Shown: positions 1 through 5,235 of the stretch, in pieces
Position numbering within the stretch: position 1 is the stretch's first letter
How the letters are laid out: each line of letters begins with the position of its first letter
Source of the DNA: a virus
Length of the DNA stretch: 57,294 nucleotides
IMG/VR virus record: IMGVR_UViG_3300017748_000009
Coordinates: 1-57,294 of that record
Reading direction: 5' to 3' (one strand)
Program-made: the position numbers and the translations under genes
The notes under the pieces: model-generated
The model's database searches: none
Told to the model about the DNA's origin: nothing
The model's input: only the letters and a program-made list of their open reading frames with translations

Positions 1-123
1 ATCAAGCAAGGTGGTATACTTCCCATGCTCAAGTTTGTAATGCTCAAACTCATCCTTGTCGACTTCTATTTCTACCTCAGCAAATTTGTGGTAGACACTT
101 CGGTTTTGAATTTTTACTTTCAT
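1..123. repeat. Terminal direct repeat, left copy
   Basis: These 123 bases are identical to 57172-57294. Exact identity at both ends of a contig is what a circular or circularly permuted genome gives when an assembler stops one overlap length past closure. The sequence is ordinary coding DNA, the first 41 codons of the gene at 57001-57294, and not a special end structure. A true packaged terminal repeat cannot be excluded, but it would more often lie between genes. Confidence 0.95.
1..123 (-). CDS. Hypothetical protein, N-terminal fragment cut by the window edge
   Basis: This is the first 41 codons, starting MKVKIQNRSVYHK, of a gene that runs off the left edge. The complete copy is at 57001-57294. 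On the circular genome the two are one gene. Its ATG overlaps the TGA of the small frame at 120-266 as ATGA, so it belongs to the same minus-strand transcription unit. No recognised function. Confidence 0.85.
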   Translation of the reverse strand, partial: MKVKIQNRSVYHKFAEVEIEVDKDEFEHYKLEHGKYTTLLD

Positions 124-266
124 ATATATATATATTTAAATTGTTTTGATTTCCATTTCTTGTGCCAATATGTATACTTAGAGTCCTGAGGTCGCAAAAC
201 TATAATGCGACCCCCATTCTCTTTCTGCACACACAACACATTTGTATTCAGCTTTTTAACTATCAT
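120..266 (-). CDS. Small hypothetical protein (48 aa)
   Basis: An ATG frame fills the gap between two minus-strand genes. It starts 6 bases after the stop of the 145-aa gene and ends in an ATGA overlap with the next start at 123. The leader before its ATG is A/T-rich, as for its neighbours. The product (MIVKKLNTNVLCVQKENGG...) is basic at the C-terminus, with two tryptophans and many lysines, and ends in a short YIYI tail encoded by the TATATA leader of the next gene. That tail may be incidental. Function unknown. Support is positional: coupling at both ends and no other use for the gap. Confidence 0.5.
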   Translation of the reverse strand: MIVKKLNTNVLCVQKENGGRIIVLRPQDSKYTYWHKKWKSKQFKYIYI

Positions 267-272
267 TAAATT

Positions 273-710
273 TTATTTAAAGATTTCCATTATTTGATTT
301 AACTTATCTTCAATCTCGTTATGCTTTCGATACAAATCTTGGACATTGAAGGCACTCATACGAGCATGGTTTATAAATTCTAATAATATATATGGGTTAT
401 GTTTACCTGTACCCCCAATACTCCAAGTATCTAATTTGTGTTTGGTATATTGTAAGTCATAGGTTTTCCAATCATATATTTCAAACCTACCTTTGTTACC
501 TTCGGTATCAGTTATCTCAATGACCCAAGTCATTTGAACTTTGTCATCACCTGTCTGAATTTCAGAGGGACTGCCAAAAATAAATTTCAAATCACTATAA
601 TATATATTAGTTAAGGCATCTATTTTATGCCCACCTTGAAACGATGCATTAGCTTCGTCTTCTGTGAGAACTTTAATGGTGTTCCCTTCCCATTCTGTAA
701 TTTTTCTCAT
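273..710 (-). CDS. Hypothetical protein (145 aa)
   Basis: Unrecognised early protein. It is mixed alpha/beta in character, with a central stretch (about residues 60-85, MTWVIEITDTEGNKGRFEIY) that looks like paired beta strands, and a C-terminal helix rich in Asn, Glu and Lys. There is no signal peptide or membrane segment. The ATG at 710 overlaps the TGA of the upstream gene (ATGA), so it is translationally coupled to the 121-aa protein. A 48-aa frame follows after 6 bases. It is the third gene after the promoter at 1533-1564 and should be expressed with that early group. No function can be assigned. Confidence 0.8.
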   Translation of the reverse strand: MRKITEWEGNTIKVLTEDEANASFQGGHKIDALTNIYYSDLKFIFGSPSEIQTGDDKVQMTWVIEITDTEGNKGRFEIYDWKTYDLQYTKHKLDTWSIGGTGKHNPYILLEFINHARMSAFNVQDLYRKHNEIEDKLNQIMEIFK

Positions 711-1072
711 AACTCTGCTTCAAAATTTAATTGGGTTTCCGTTGGGTTATTATCAAACCATTCTTTGATTTGTTTACCCATACGATAATCAGCAAATTCC
801 ATCAAGTCTTCCTGACTAACACCATATTTTTTACAGATGTCATCATTATACCCAACTTCATTGTCGAACATCTTTGTTACTCTTTTTATACATCCTGTTT
901 GCTCGATGTCATTTAACTCCTTACATATATCTTCATAGCTGTCTTCTTTGTGGACAACGTAATCAATATAGTTAGACTCTTGGCTTACGGCTCCAAACCT
1001 TTCACCTGCATCGCTGTTTTGAACGGCAAACATAAATTTTCCATCTATGTCACCTGTGTAATACCTACCCAT
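707..1072 (-). CDS. Hypothetical early protein (121 aa), start set by ribozyme cleavage site
   Basis: The frame is open upstream to 1315, but that part lies inside the 116-aa gene and through a hammerhead ribozyme. The best start is the ATG at 1072. It follows the ribozyme cut site (1100/1099) by 27 bases and is preceded by the AAAACACTAC leader motif also seen at 1508 and 54656. The protein begins MGRYYTGDIDGKFMFAVQNS. From memory, this opening occurs in a family of small phage and algal-virus proteins of unknown function that start with a similar G-D-I-x-G-K-F-x-F-x-V-Q sequence. The C-terminal half is acidic and helical. It is followed by an ATGA overlap with the 145-aa gene. Confidence 0.8.
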   Translation of the reverse strand: MGRYYTGDIDGKFMFAVQNSDAGERFGAVSQESNYIDYVVHKEDSYEDICKELNDIEQTGCIKRVTKMFDNEVGYNDDICKKYGVSQEDLMEFADYRMGKQIKEWFDNNPTETQLNFEAEL

Positions 1073-1094
1073 TTTTTGTAGTGTTTTTAAGTTT

Positions 1095-1157
1095 ATACTG
1101 ACTATGTAGAAGTTGTCTACATAGTTTCGCCATAATCTCAATGGCTCATCAGAGTAT
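1095..1157 (-). ncRNA. Hammerhead ribozyme, type I (HHR1)
   Basis: Read on the minus strand. Stem I is 1157-1153 (ATACT) paired with 1099-1095 (AGTAT). The CTGATGA box is 1152-1146. Stem II is GCCAT 1145-1141 with ATGGC 1133-1129. The GAAA box is 1128-1125. Stem III is nine perfect pairs, 1124-1116 with 1110-1102, closed by a 5-nt loop. The cleavage triplet GTC ends at 1100, so the cut falls between 1100 and 1099. All invariant core bases of the hammerhead consensus are present. It starts directly after the TAA of the 116-aa gene and the cut lies 27 nt before the ATG at 1072. After cleavage the ribozyme stays on the upstream message as a hairpin-rich 3' end. Confidence 0.93.
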
Positions 1158-1508
1158 TTATTTATCTCTTGACAATTCGTAATCTGTGTCGCTATTGTCA
1201 TTGCATTCAGGACAAGGAGAGGTGTTGGCAAACTCACTTTCGTAAGATGATTGCCAAACGACCCCTTCTCCATCACACACATCACACAAATCTCTTTCCT
1301 GTTCCCACTCTTCAATCAATTCATCATCAAAGAAATAGTTAGTATAGTTGGACTCGCCATCCATTACAATATCTTTAGCGTACTCTTCCATATCGTATTT
1401 ATCCATAAATAAGTTTTCAGGGTCAATATGTTCTTCGGTGTCAAGATGTAGCCACCCTAATTCGTGACCATTTGTAATCATTATTTTATCAAAAATGTAG
1501 TGTTTCAT
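1158..1508 (-). CDS. Zinc-finger-like early protein (116 aa)
   Basis: Acidic protein with a DnaJ-type zinc-binding pattern near the C-terminus: CDVCDGEGV (about residues 76-84) and CPECN (about 98-102). These are two CxxC pairs about 20 residues apart, enough to bind one zinc ion. The N-terminal 70 residues are Asp/Glu-rich with no known motif. The ATG at 1508 is 25 nt from the -7 box of the promoter at 1533-1564 and has the AAAACACTAC leader motif, so it is first in its unit. Its TAA touches the stem I strand of ribozyme HHR1. It could bind a host protein or nucleic acid; function unknown. Confidence 0.82.
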   Translation of the reverse strand: MKHYIFDKIMITNGHELGWLHLDTEEHIDPENLFMDKYDMEEYAKDIVMDGESNYTNYFFDDELIEEWEQERDLCDVCDGEGVVWQSSYESEFANTSPCPECNDNSDTDYELSRDK

Positions 1509-1532
1509 GTCTGTAGTGTTTTAAATGTTCGA

Positions 1533-1564
1533 CAAATGTACGACAAAATTTCGACATTTCCAAA
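1533..1564 (-). promoter_or_regulatory. Early promoter of the 1158-1508 gene
   Basis: On the minus strand TTTG (1564-1561) is followed by exactly 20 bases and then TACATTTG (1540-1533). This matches the Bacteroidota pattern TTTG-N19/20-TAnnTTTG. The same -7 sequence and the same 20-base spacer occur at 4773-4804. The predicted transcript starts near 1527 and has a leader of about 20 nt with the AAAACACTAC motif. Confidence 0.72.
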
Positions 1565-1592
1565 CATTGTAGTGTTTTTTCTTATATATATA

Positions 1593-2744
1593 TTATACTT
1601 TTTCTTTTTGATTATTAAATCTATCTGCCCAACCTTCCCAATTTTCATAGCTTAACTTCTGTTGGTCGGTAACCTTCTCAAGACTAAATAAACTATCTCC
1701 AAAGTCATATACATTAAATTCAAGGCTACTTCCTGATTTGAATATTAAATCTATCTTTCTGAAGGTGTGGTTATATCTTCCATAACCTTTCTTAACAGTT
1801 GCTTTTGGATACTTCTCTTGCAACAACTCCTTAGCCTTATTAAATGCTTGTCTTTGTTTAACATAAGAGTCAAAACTCCATTGACTTTCTTTGTTGGTTT
1901 CAGCAACCTTTTTAAGCAGTCCTTTAGCTGAGTATTGTCTTTCAGTACCTACGATTGCATAGCTACAGTATTTGCCGTTTTTATAGCTTCTCCAACCATT
2001 ACTGTATGCATCTTTTGGCTCTGTCCATTCCCATTTTAAATATGGTGTTTCAACATTATAACTATTCACATATTTAAGGTATTTAACTTTAACATAAAGG
2101 TCTATGCTATGAACAGTAATAATATATTTACTATCACCTATTATAAAACTATACTCTGTTTCTCTGTCCTCTTTATCAACCTTTAGATTATCACCTTCAA
2201 CCCAACCTGCATCAATAAATGCTTGATGTTTAATTTTCTGTTCTTGGTTAATCTTTTCACCTGACTCAGCTATTTCTTTTATAGTTTTAAGATGGTTATT
2301 GGTATCCAATGGCTCTATATCCACCCAATGCTCTTTGAACTCATCAGTAACCTCTTTTTGGTCATATGGATTATTGAAGTCTATTTTGACAGTCTTCAAT
2401 GAGTCCTCAATACGTTTGATTAAATCATCTATTTGGCTCTTAGATTTCCAACCCAAAACACCTGAGCCGTTGTCATCAAAATCGCCATAGTAAAACTTGT
2501 CTGTAAACTCTTGGCTTTTTCCGTCATCAGTATCTTTAAATACTGCCACTTCAAATGAGATGTAGTACTCAGCCATATTGGGTTTGTAGTAGGACTCTTT
2601 ACCTGCCGTTGAGTACATACCCTCACCTGCTACAACCGATAGTTCATATTGACCTATTGTCAATGTACCTTGAACACCCTTCTCACCAAGAGCAGAATGG
2701 TTTTTCCAATTTATATCTTGGAAGTGGAAATTTGCTTTTTTCAT
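1593..2744 (-). CDS. Hypothetical protein (383 aa), early operon
   Basis: A large soluble protein of unknown function. The frame is open to a GTG at 2771, but those codons lie inside ribozyme HHR2. The ATG at 2744 (MKKANFHFQDINWKNH) lies 21 nt beyond the cut site and has the usual A/T-rich leader. The N-terminal 100 residues look beta-rich, with many Gly/Tyr (GTLTIGQYELSV, DKFYYGDFDDNGSG). The middle (about 130-290) is Lys/Trp/Tyr-rich, and the last 60 residues repeat an aromatic beta pattern (IDLIFKSGSSLEFNVYDFGD). No catalytic motif, membrane segment or Cys cluster is visible. It is last in the operon that starts at 4743. The promoter for the next gene group follows its stop. Confidence 0.8.
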   Translation of the reverse strand: MKKANFHFQDINWKNHSALGEKGVQGTLTIGQYELSVVAGEGMYSTAGKESYYKPNMAEYYISFEVAVFKDTDDGKSQEFTDKFYYGDFDDNGSGVLGWKSKSQIDDLIKRIEDSLKTVKIDFNNPYDQKEVTDEFKEHWVDIEPLDTNNHLKTIKEIAESGEKINQEQKIKHQAFIDAGWVEGDNLKVDKEDRETEYSFIIGDSKYIITVHSIDLYVKVKYLKYVNSYNVETPYLKWEWTEPKDAYSNGWRSYKNGKYCSYAIVGTERQYSAKGLLKKVAETNKESQWSFDSYVKQRQAFNKAKELLQEKYPKATVKKGYGRYNHTFRKIDLIFKSGSSLEFNVYDFGDSLFSLEKVTDQQKLSYENWEGWADRFNNQKEKV

Positions 2745-2758
2745 TTTATTTGATTTTA

Positions 2759-2814
2759 AGATTAAGACCACCTATGAAGGTGGTTTCGACCTATAAGGTC
2801 TCATCAGTTAATCT
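2759..2814 (-). ncRNA. Hammerhead ribozyme, type I (HHR2)
   Basis: Read on the minus strand. Stem I is 2814-2808 (AGATTAA) with 2765-2759 (TTAATCT), extendable by one G-U pair. The CTGATGA box is 2807-2801. Stem II is GACC 2800-2797 with GGTC 2791-2788, loop TTATA. The GAAA box is 2787-2784. Stem III is CCACC 2783-2779 with GGTGG 2772-2768, loop TTCATA. GTC ends at 2766, so the cut is between 2766 and 2765. The stop codon TAA of the 78-aa gene (2810-2808) is part of stem I, so coding and ribozyme share bases. The cut leaves a short unstructured leader before the ATG at 2744. Confidence 0.95.
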
Positions 2815-3044
2815 CTCGTTGGGTAAATATCTTCCCACCCATCTACTGAGTTGGGGTAAGCATATGTTCTTGGCTCTTTGTACGGCTCTTGTTCGTAAGG
2901 CTCTACCCAAAAATCTTGTTCTCCCCATCTTTCAATACATTCTGTTGCCTCTTGTTCTGCCTCTGCTGATGTTTTAAAGCCATCTTCCTGTATTACACTC
3001 AGACCAAATTCGTCTATTGTTACTACTTTGTACATTATTTTCAT
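2808..3044 (-). CDS. Hypothetical small acidic protein (78 aa)
   Basis: Unrecognised. The first 45 residues (KVVTIDEFGLSVIQEDGFKT...AEQEATECIERW) suggest a beta-beta-alpha arrangement. The C-terminus is rich in Glu, Pro and Tyr (EPYEQEPYKEPRTYAYP) and probably extended. The ATG at 3044 follows a TATATATATC leader that is repeated almost exactly before the next upstream gene. Only 17 bases separate it from that gene, and no ribozyme lies between them, so these two genes would remain on one message after processing. Its stop codon lies within ribozyme HHR2 stem I. Confidence 0.78.
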   Translation of the reverse strand: MKIMYKVVTIDEFGLSVIQEDGFKTSAEAEQEATECIERWGEQDFWVEPYEQEPYKEPRTYAYPNSVDGWEDIYPTRD

Positions 3045-3061
3045 GATATATATATATTAAA

Positions 3062-3415
3062 TTATAATTCTAATCTTCTCTCTTTGATGGCATCACAGAG
3101 TATCTCTCTATAGTCTTGGCTACCCCTTCTTATGGCTCCTACTACATCACCATCTAAGACGGCAGACATGAAGCCACCTTCACTTTTTTTCATGTGAAAT
3201 TTCATGTCCAACTCTTCGTTGTCCATCAGGTAATATGCACAACGACTGCCAATGTGAGAGTCTGTGCCTTGGTATAAAGCTACAAGCATTTGATACCCCT
3301 TAAATGAGGTAAGATATTCGTATTGGTGGTCTTTGTCCTTACGGCTCAAATAATGTGGAGTATAGCAATCGTTTAACTCTATTTTCATTTCGTCTTTAAA
3401 TGTTACTTTTTGCAT
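3062..3415 (-). CDS. Hypothetical protein (117 aa)
   Basis: Unrecognised soluble early protein with charged ends. The middle (about 35-60) contains SFKGYQMLVALYQGTDSHIG, a probable beta hairpin. A glycine-rich segment (GGFMSAVLDGDVVGAIRRGS, about 80-100) and a basic-acidic helix at the C-terminus follow. No zinc or nucleotide-binding motif. The ATG at 3415 sits 68 nt after the cut site of HHR3. Because HHR3 is type III, this message would begin with the ribozyme stems I and II as a structured 5' leader, then a run of TATATATATC just before the start codon. Confidence 0.78.
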   Translation of the reverse strand: MQKVTFKDEMKIELNDCYTPHYLSRKDKDHQYEYLTSFKGYQMLVALYQGTDSHIGSRCAYYLMDNEELDMKFHMKKSEGGFMSAVLDGDVVGAIRRGSQDYREILCDAIKERRLEL

Positions 3416-3439
3416 GATATATATATTAAATTAATATTA

Positions 3440-3488
3440 CTGTTTCGACCTTTTGGTCTCATCAGGACAGATACACATCTGCCGACAG
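3440..3488 (-). ncRNA. Hammerhead ribozyme, type III (HHR3)
   Basis: Read on the minus strand. Stem III is CTG 3488-3486 with CAG 3442-3440, plus the conserved A-U closing pair. The GTC triplet ends at 3484, so the cut lies between 3484 and 3483. Stem I is a closed hairpin, GGCAGAT 3483-3477 with ATCTGTC 3472-3466 (one G-U pair, loop GTGT). The CTGATGA box is 3465-3459. Stem II is GACC 3458-3455 with GGTC 3450-3447, loop AAAA. GAAA is 3446-3443. Stem III is short, so folding depends on stems I and II. It lies between ardC and the 117-aa gene. Cleavage leaves the ribozyme on the downstream message. Confidence 0.88.
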
Positions 3489-3489
3489 A

Positions 3490-3505
3490 GGGGTCTTTCG
3501 ACCCC
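3490..3505 (-). other. GAAA-tetraloop hairpin just 5' of ribozyme HHR3
   Basis: On the minus strand GGGGTC, GAAA loop, GACCCC form six perfect pairs. It ends about 5 nt before the HHR3 cleavage site and about 10 nt after the ardC stop codon. No run of T follows, so it is not a typical intrinsic terminator. After ribozyme cleavage it would sit at the new 3' end of the ardC message, where a stable hairpin could block exonucleases. This role is inferred. Confidence 0.75.
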
Positions 3506-3514
3506 CATTTGGAC

Positions 3515-4462
3515 TTACTCTCCAAGGATATAATCTACTGCCTTAGCTGACTTTGTCAGGGCTGATACTACTGCTTTCGCATCCTCTTTTTCAACTGCTT
3601 TCACCCATCCGTTGATATAGGCTTGACTGTTGCTTTCGTCATCTCCACAGTCTGTGCAGATACCTGCTACACCTGATAACACCATCGCACCACTCTCAGC
3701 AATTAACTCCTCAAATGCGTAATCTGCTCTGCTCTTGGTTAACATCTTTGCTGTTGTTACACCATCTCTGTTGAGCCTACTTTCGTGACCTGTGCTGTGT
3801 ACCATCTCATGAAATAATGTTTTATAGAAGTTATCAGAGTTGACAAATTGGCTCATTAACGGCATTACTATTATGTCTTTTAATGGTGAGTAACAGGCTC
3901 TGTCTCCTTCGACTTCTCTAATATCTAACTTAGGGTTGTCCTTCTTATAAACAGATACTATATTTTCTGCTGACTCGATAGGTTGAACATCTTTGTTTGT
4001 CTCTTCGTGTGGTCTCTTAGGAGTTAAACCTGTGCATTGTGCTATGTTCCATACTCTGTAGAAACGAAGATTAAAGTTAGTAAAGATGTCACTTTCGCTA
4101 CAATTTTCTGCTTTCATACATTCTCTTTTAGTCTTGTACCATTTCCCTGAGCCACCCATCGCTGTATAACTGATTAGCCAAAAATATACATCTGTTCCAC
4201 TTTCGCCCTTCTTAACTTTGCCACCTGAGGCTCCAACACTCTTGAAGGTTGACCACTCGTTGTACTCATATCCTTTGTCTGTCATCTCAGCATTTAAGAT
4301 AAAATTGTTAAACCCTTTGTAGGCTCTTCCTGAGGCATTGTTGATAGGAAAATTTAACCCTGCTTTCCATGGTTTAAACCATTGTAAGCCGTCTTTCTTT
4401 AGTCCATCGAGAAGAGTCTGCTTTACTTTCTCGGTTACATCCATTTTGATTTTCTGTGTCAT
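3515..4462 (-). CDS. ardC: ArdC-like antirestriction protein / zincin
   Basis: 315 aa with the two-domain layout of the ArdC family: an N-terminal ssDNA-binding region (about 1-140, including NASGRAYKGFNN and a WSTFKSVGASGGKVKKGE stretch) and a C-terminal zinc metallopeptidase. The zinc site HEMVH is at 218-222, followed by H226 (HSTGHESRL) and a later FEELIAESGA helix that should supply the third ligand. ArdC proteins protect incoming DNA from restriction and may be delivered or made early. The gene lies between ribozymes HHR4 and HHR3, so it would be released as a single-cistron message. The ATG at 4462 follows a leader with AAAACACACACA, similar to the motif at other early genes. Confidence 0.88.
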   Translation of the reverse strand: MTQKIKMDVTEKVKQTLLDGLKKDGLQWFKPWKAGLNFPINNASGRAYKGFNNFILNAEMTDKGYEYNEWSTFKSVGASGGKVKKGESGTDVYFWLISYTAMGGSGKWYKTKRECMKAENCSESDIFTNFNLRFYRVWNIAQCTGLTPKRPHEETNKDVQPIESAENIVSVYKKDNPKLDIREVEGDRACYSPLKDIIVMPLMSQFVNSDNFYKTLFHEMVHSTGHESRLNRDGVTTAKMLTKSRADYAFEELIAESGAMVLSGVAGICTDCGDDESNSQAYINGWVKAVEKEDAKAVVSALTKSAKAVDYILGE

Positions 4463-4492
4463 TGTGTGTGTTTTAAATTAATATTTATTATT

Positions 4493-4544
4493 CCTGTTTC
4501 GCCTTCTTTGGCTCATCAGCACAGGGTTATCACCTGTGGACAGG
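4493..4544 (-). ncRNA. Hammerhead ribozyme, type III (HHR4)
   Basis: Read on the minus strand. Stem III is CCTG 4544-4541 with CAGG 4496-4493 plus the A-U pair. GTC ends at 4539, so the cut lies between 4539 and 4538. Stem I is a closed hairpin, CACAGG 4538-4533 with CCTGTG 4525-4520 (7-nt loop). The CTGATGA box is 4519-4513. Stem II is GCC 4512-4510 with GGC 4503-4501. GAAA is 4500-4497. It lies between the 58-aa gene and ardC, closest of the four to the operon promoter. The downstream ardC message would start with the ribozyme hairpins. Confidence 0.9.
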
Positions 4545-4560
4545 GGGACATTTCTGCCCC
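4544..4560 (-). other. GAAA-tetraloop hairpin just 5' of ribozyme HHR4
   Basis: On the minus strand GGGGCA, GAAA loop, TG(T)CCCC form six pairs with one bulged T. It lies between the stop codon of the 58-aa gene and the HHR4 cut site and shares one base with stem III of the ribozyme. Position and loop match the hairpin before HHR3. It would cap the 3' end of the first cistron after cleavage. Confidence 0.65.
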
Positions 4561-4566
4561 TATCTG

Positions 4567-4743
4567 CTACCCCTCGAAGCCGTATAAATCGCCAAGGGTT
4601 TGGAAGATTTCATCTCTTCCGTTGTCGTATTCGATAGCTGATATAAAGCCTGATGCATAATCTCTCTCGAGTCTGTCCTCAAGAAAAAATACCTGTTGTG
4701 CCATCTCTGTTGTGTTACCTGTTGTACTGATTGAATGTGTCAT
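4567..4743 (-). CDS. Small hypothetical protein (58 aa), first gene of the early operon
   Basis: ATG at 4743, TAG at 4567. The product starts MTHSISTTGNTTEMAQQVFF. The first dozen residues are Thr/Ser-rich, followed by an amphipathic helix with many Glu/Asp/Arg (LEDRLERDYASGFISAIE) and an acidic end. No known family. It is the first cistron after the promoter at 4773-4804 and is followed at once by a hairpin and ribozyme HHR4. Its position suggests a very early product or a small regulator. The coding call rests on the promoter, the start and the clean fit to the next element. Confidence 0.68.
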   Translation of the reverse strand: MTHSISTTGNTTEMAQQVFFLEDRLERDYASGFISAIEYDNGRDEIFQTLGDLYGFEG

Positions 4744-4772
4744 GTTTGTTGATTTAATTATTAATATTTGTT

Positions 4773-4804
4773 CAAATGTAGTTTAAATATATATACACTC
4801 CAAA
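4773..4804 (-). promoter_or_regulatory. Main early promoter, minus strand
   Basis: TTTG (4804-4801), exactly 20 bases, then TACATTTG (4780-4773) on the minus strand, 30 nt before the first ATG at 4743. This is the Bacteroidota promoter pattern. The -7 box and spacer are the same as at 1533-1564. It should drive the ribozyme-containing operon. Confidence 0.75.
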
Positions 4805-5206
4805 CTTTTTTGCAACTAATTAATTATATTGTCTGTAACTTATTGTATGTCAGCTACTTACAGATGTTAAAAATACTGTCTTTTGTTTACTTAAATTTAG
4901 GTCTACTCTGATGGTATCGAGGGAAGGCTGTTCTCTATTCCCTTTGTTGGTATCACGTCCCACCAAGGAAGGGACACCCTGAAGAGGGGCAACACCTTAA
5001 AAAAGTTTACATGATATATATATCTAAGGGGTCAAGGCTTACAGGTTGACAAGGTCATTAGTCAATAGATAAAACGCCAAAAAATTAGGAATGCAAATTT
5101 TAAAAACAGACCCCCCCCTACGAAAAAAAAGTTGATTTCCCTGACACAGATTTTGCGTGTAGCCATAATATAACCCAATTGCTCTAAGTGTCTAAATAAA
5201 AAATCT
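4805..5206. other. Divergent intergenic control region with candidate structured RNA
   Basis: No convincing gene in about 400 bases between the early minus operon and the first plus-strand gene. The centre is GC-richer than its surroundings. On the plus strand 4946-4949 (GTTG) pairs with 4990-4993 (CAAC) and encloses two hairpins: GTCCC 4957-4961 with GGGAC 4971-4975, and CCCT 4977-4980 with AGGG 4985-4988. A further hairpin, GGGAA 4921-4925 with TTCCC 4938-4942, lies just before. A run of eight C is near 5110-5118. These could be a non-coding RNA, an operator or a replication origin; I cannot decide. Confidence 0.5.
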
Positions 5207-5214
5207 TATCTTTG
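5207..5214 (+). promoter_or_regulatory. Promoter -7 box of the 66-aa gene
   Basis: TATCTTTG fits TAnnTTTG and lies 21 bases before the ATG at 5236. A TTG at 5179-5181 is a possible upstream box, but the 25-base spacer is longer than usual. The same TATCTTTGT sequence recurs before the plus-strand genes at 13436, 25480, 26098 and 35202. Confidence 0.6.
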
Positions 5215-5235
5215 TAAAAGACAAAAAAAATTATT

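Noticed and set aside
121-137. TATATA runs before several minus-strand starts (123, 3044, 3415) as a special repeat family
   Set aside because: They are likely ordinary A/T-rich translation leaders of Bacteroidota phages. Similarity is limited to simple TA repeats.
1073-1315. Upstream extension of the gene at 707 to 1315
   Set aside because: It lies in the zinc-finger gene and across ribozyme HHR1. The start at 1072 fits the leader motif and the family-like N-terminus.
1505-1567. 20-codon upstream frame ending in an ATGA overlap with the gene at 1508
   Set aside because: It spans the -7 box of the promoter, so most of it would lie before the transcript start.
2518-2536. CTGATGACGGAAA on the minus strand as a hammerhead
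   Set aside because: Only two bases separate the boxes, so stem II cannot form. It lies inside a gene.
4976-5000. CTGAAGA as a fifth hammerhead core on the plus strand
   Set aside because: It fits CUGANGA, but no GAAA box, cleavage triplet or proper stem II follows.
5109-5118. Run of eight C in the control region as a possible sequencing error or phase-variable tract
   Set aside because: It is not in a gene and there is no evidence for variation, so nothing can be concluded.
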